A stretch of 64,000 nt of DNA from an uncultured Ilyobacter sp. (GTDB taxonomy: Bacteria > Fusobacteriota > Fusobacteriia > Fusobacteriales > Fusobacteriaceae), in the NCBI RefSeq assembly GCF_963668085.1, contig NZ_OY764058.1:868001-932000 (forward strand), given 5' to 3'. Below, one piece after another: positions 63,249 through 64,000 of this stretch. The position numbers and the translations under genes were made by a program. A model generated the notes under the pieces. It saw nothing but the letters and a program-made list of their open reading frames with translations, searched no databases and was not told the origin of the DNA. Position 1 is the first letter of the stretch; the number at the start of each line of letters is the position of its first letter.

Positions 63249-64000
63249 TTAAAGAGAACCACTTTTTAAAAATTTAATTTTATTGAATATATATATTACT
63301 TCCTTTTCTTTTAATTTTCCATACATAGGGAGTGCCAAAATCCTTTTACCTACATATTTAGCAACATCTAAATCATCATCGTTATACTTTCCTTTATAGC
63401 AATCAAATTCTGTTATAAGCGGATGGAAATATTTTCTAGTAAAAATGTTATATTCTTTTAATTTCTCATGTAGATCATCTCTAGTTATTCCAAATTTTTC
63501 CTCTTTTATCAAAATTGGGAAATAAGCATAATTATGCTTTACACCTGGTATATCTTCTAAGAATTTTATTCCATCAATTTCTTTAAGTACGTCTCTATAT
63601 TTCTTTGCTACCCTTTTTCTGTTTTCTATCTCTTTATCTATATATCTTATATTTACAAGCCCCATTGCTGCCTGAAATTCATTCATTTTTGAATTTCCTC
63701 CAACAGTCACAACTTCCTCTGGACCTGTTATTCCAAAATTCTTTAAATTTTTAATCCTTTTTTCAAAAGTTTTATCTTTATAAGTTAATACTCCTCCCTC
63801 TATTGAATGGAAAACCTTTGTTGCATGGAGTGAAAACATGGATATGTCCCCAAAACTTCCTATCCCATTACCATCAACTTCAACTCCAAAAGTATGTGCC
63901 GCATCATAAATAACTTTTAGATTATATTTTTGTGATATTTCATCAATCTTTTTTATATCACACGGAGTTCCAAAAACATGTACAGGTAATATAGCCACTG
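63249..64000 (-). CDS. DegT/DnrJ/EryC1-family sugar aminotransferase (partial, 5' end outside window)
   Basis: About 250 codons of a PLP aminotransferase of the sugar-nucleotide type. It shows LPVHVFGTPCDIKKI, IYDAAHTFGVEVDG (Asp binding the PLP ring), FSLHATKVFHSIEGG with the Schiff-base Lys, and the C-terminal PLPM-type ending LALPMYGKLKEKEV. The first reading-frame codon in the window is internal, so the start is upstream. Relatives make dTDP-amino sugars (FdtB, VioA, WecE); with RfbA/RfbB downstream, a dTDP-amino-dideoxyhexose is likely. The 272 bases between this gene and rfbA contain no other gene. Confidence 0.9.
   Translation of the reverse strand, partial: VAILPVHVFGTPCDIKKIDEISQKYNLKVIYDAAHTFGVEVDGNGIGSFGDISMFSLHATKVFHSIEGGVLTYKDKTFEKRIKNLKNFGITGPEEVVTVGGNSKMNEFQAAMGLVNIRYIDKEIENRKRVAKKYRDVLKEIDGIKFLEDIPGVKHNYAYFPILIKEEKFGITRDDLHEKLKEYNIFTRKYFHPLITEFDCYKGKYNDDDLDVAKYVGKRILALPMYGKLKEKEVIYIFNKIKFLKSGSL

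Noticed and set aside
1..64000. CRISPR array
   Set aside because: No regularly spaced short direct repeats with unique spacers were seen; the operator-like triplets at 48998-49080 are too few and lie in a promoter.

Overview
The window is AT-rich DNA from a Gram-negative-type strict anaerobe, most likely a fusobacterium of the Propionigenium/Ilyobacter kind. The evidence is a propionate-forming methylmalonyl-CoA module, a class III (anaerobic) ribonucleotide reductase, LPS-type sugar and core genes, and low-GC codon use. The genus is an inference; no rRNA is present to confirm it.

Layout. Positions 1-5675 (minus strand) hold a succinate/propionate operon: a DUF3870 protein, a structured leader, an AspT-family exchanger, a class I CoA-transferase, and methylmalonyl-CoA mutase split into a catalytic and a B12-binding polypeptide. 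Positions 5676-9300 hold small secreted proteins, a lone ABC ATPase and an HxlR regulator. Positions 9486-13508 are the nrdD/nrdG operon with two small unassigned companions. Positions 13531-16694 hold tRNA-Arg, a macrodomain protein, a GNAT, tRNA-Ala, tRNA-Met and an XRE-cupin regulator. Positions 16699-21877 hold glycan genes (a PHP-GT4 fusion, a GT28-type transferase and the 3' half of a split gene). Copies of an intergenic repeat lie between several of these genes.

Positions 21873-57483 are a 35.6-kb insertion bounded by the 5-bp direct repeat TTTAA and by two same-orientation copies of one Tn3-family transposon (called Tn-A here). The two halves of the interrupted chromosomal gene rejoin in frame when the insertion and one TTTAA copy are removed. 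The structure is that of an unresolved Tn3 cointegrate (plasmid fused to chromosome). The inserted DNA carries part of a VirB/Trb conjugation operon behind a CI/Cro-like switch, three MNT/HepT-type nucleotidyltransferase modules, a CheB-CheR-PAS protein with a GGDEF-HD-GYP protein, IS256-type wreckage, and the 3' part of a type III Wadjet (Jet) anti-plasmid system. A second Tn3-family element (Tn-B, 22836-33073) carries a four-gene GT4/GH130 glycan operon plus one unknown gene. It lies between a truncated Tn-A tnpA and a truncated jetB, with non-matching flanks, as expected after an adjacent deletion. That deletion removed the first Tn-A copy's resolvase and res region, which would explain why the cointegrate stayed unresolved.

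Positions 57484-64000 (minus strand) are surface-polysaccharide genes: the 5' half of the split gene, a UDP-sugar epimerase, an LPS-core-type kinase, a GT9 heptosyltransferase-like protein, RfbB, RfbA and a partial DegT-family aminotransferase.
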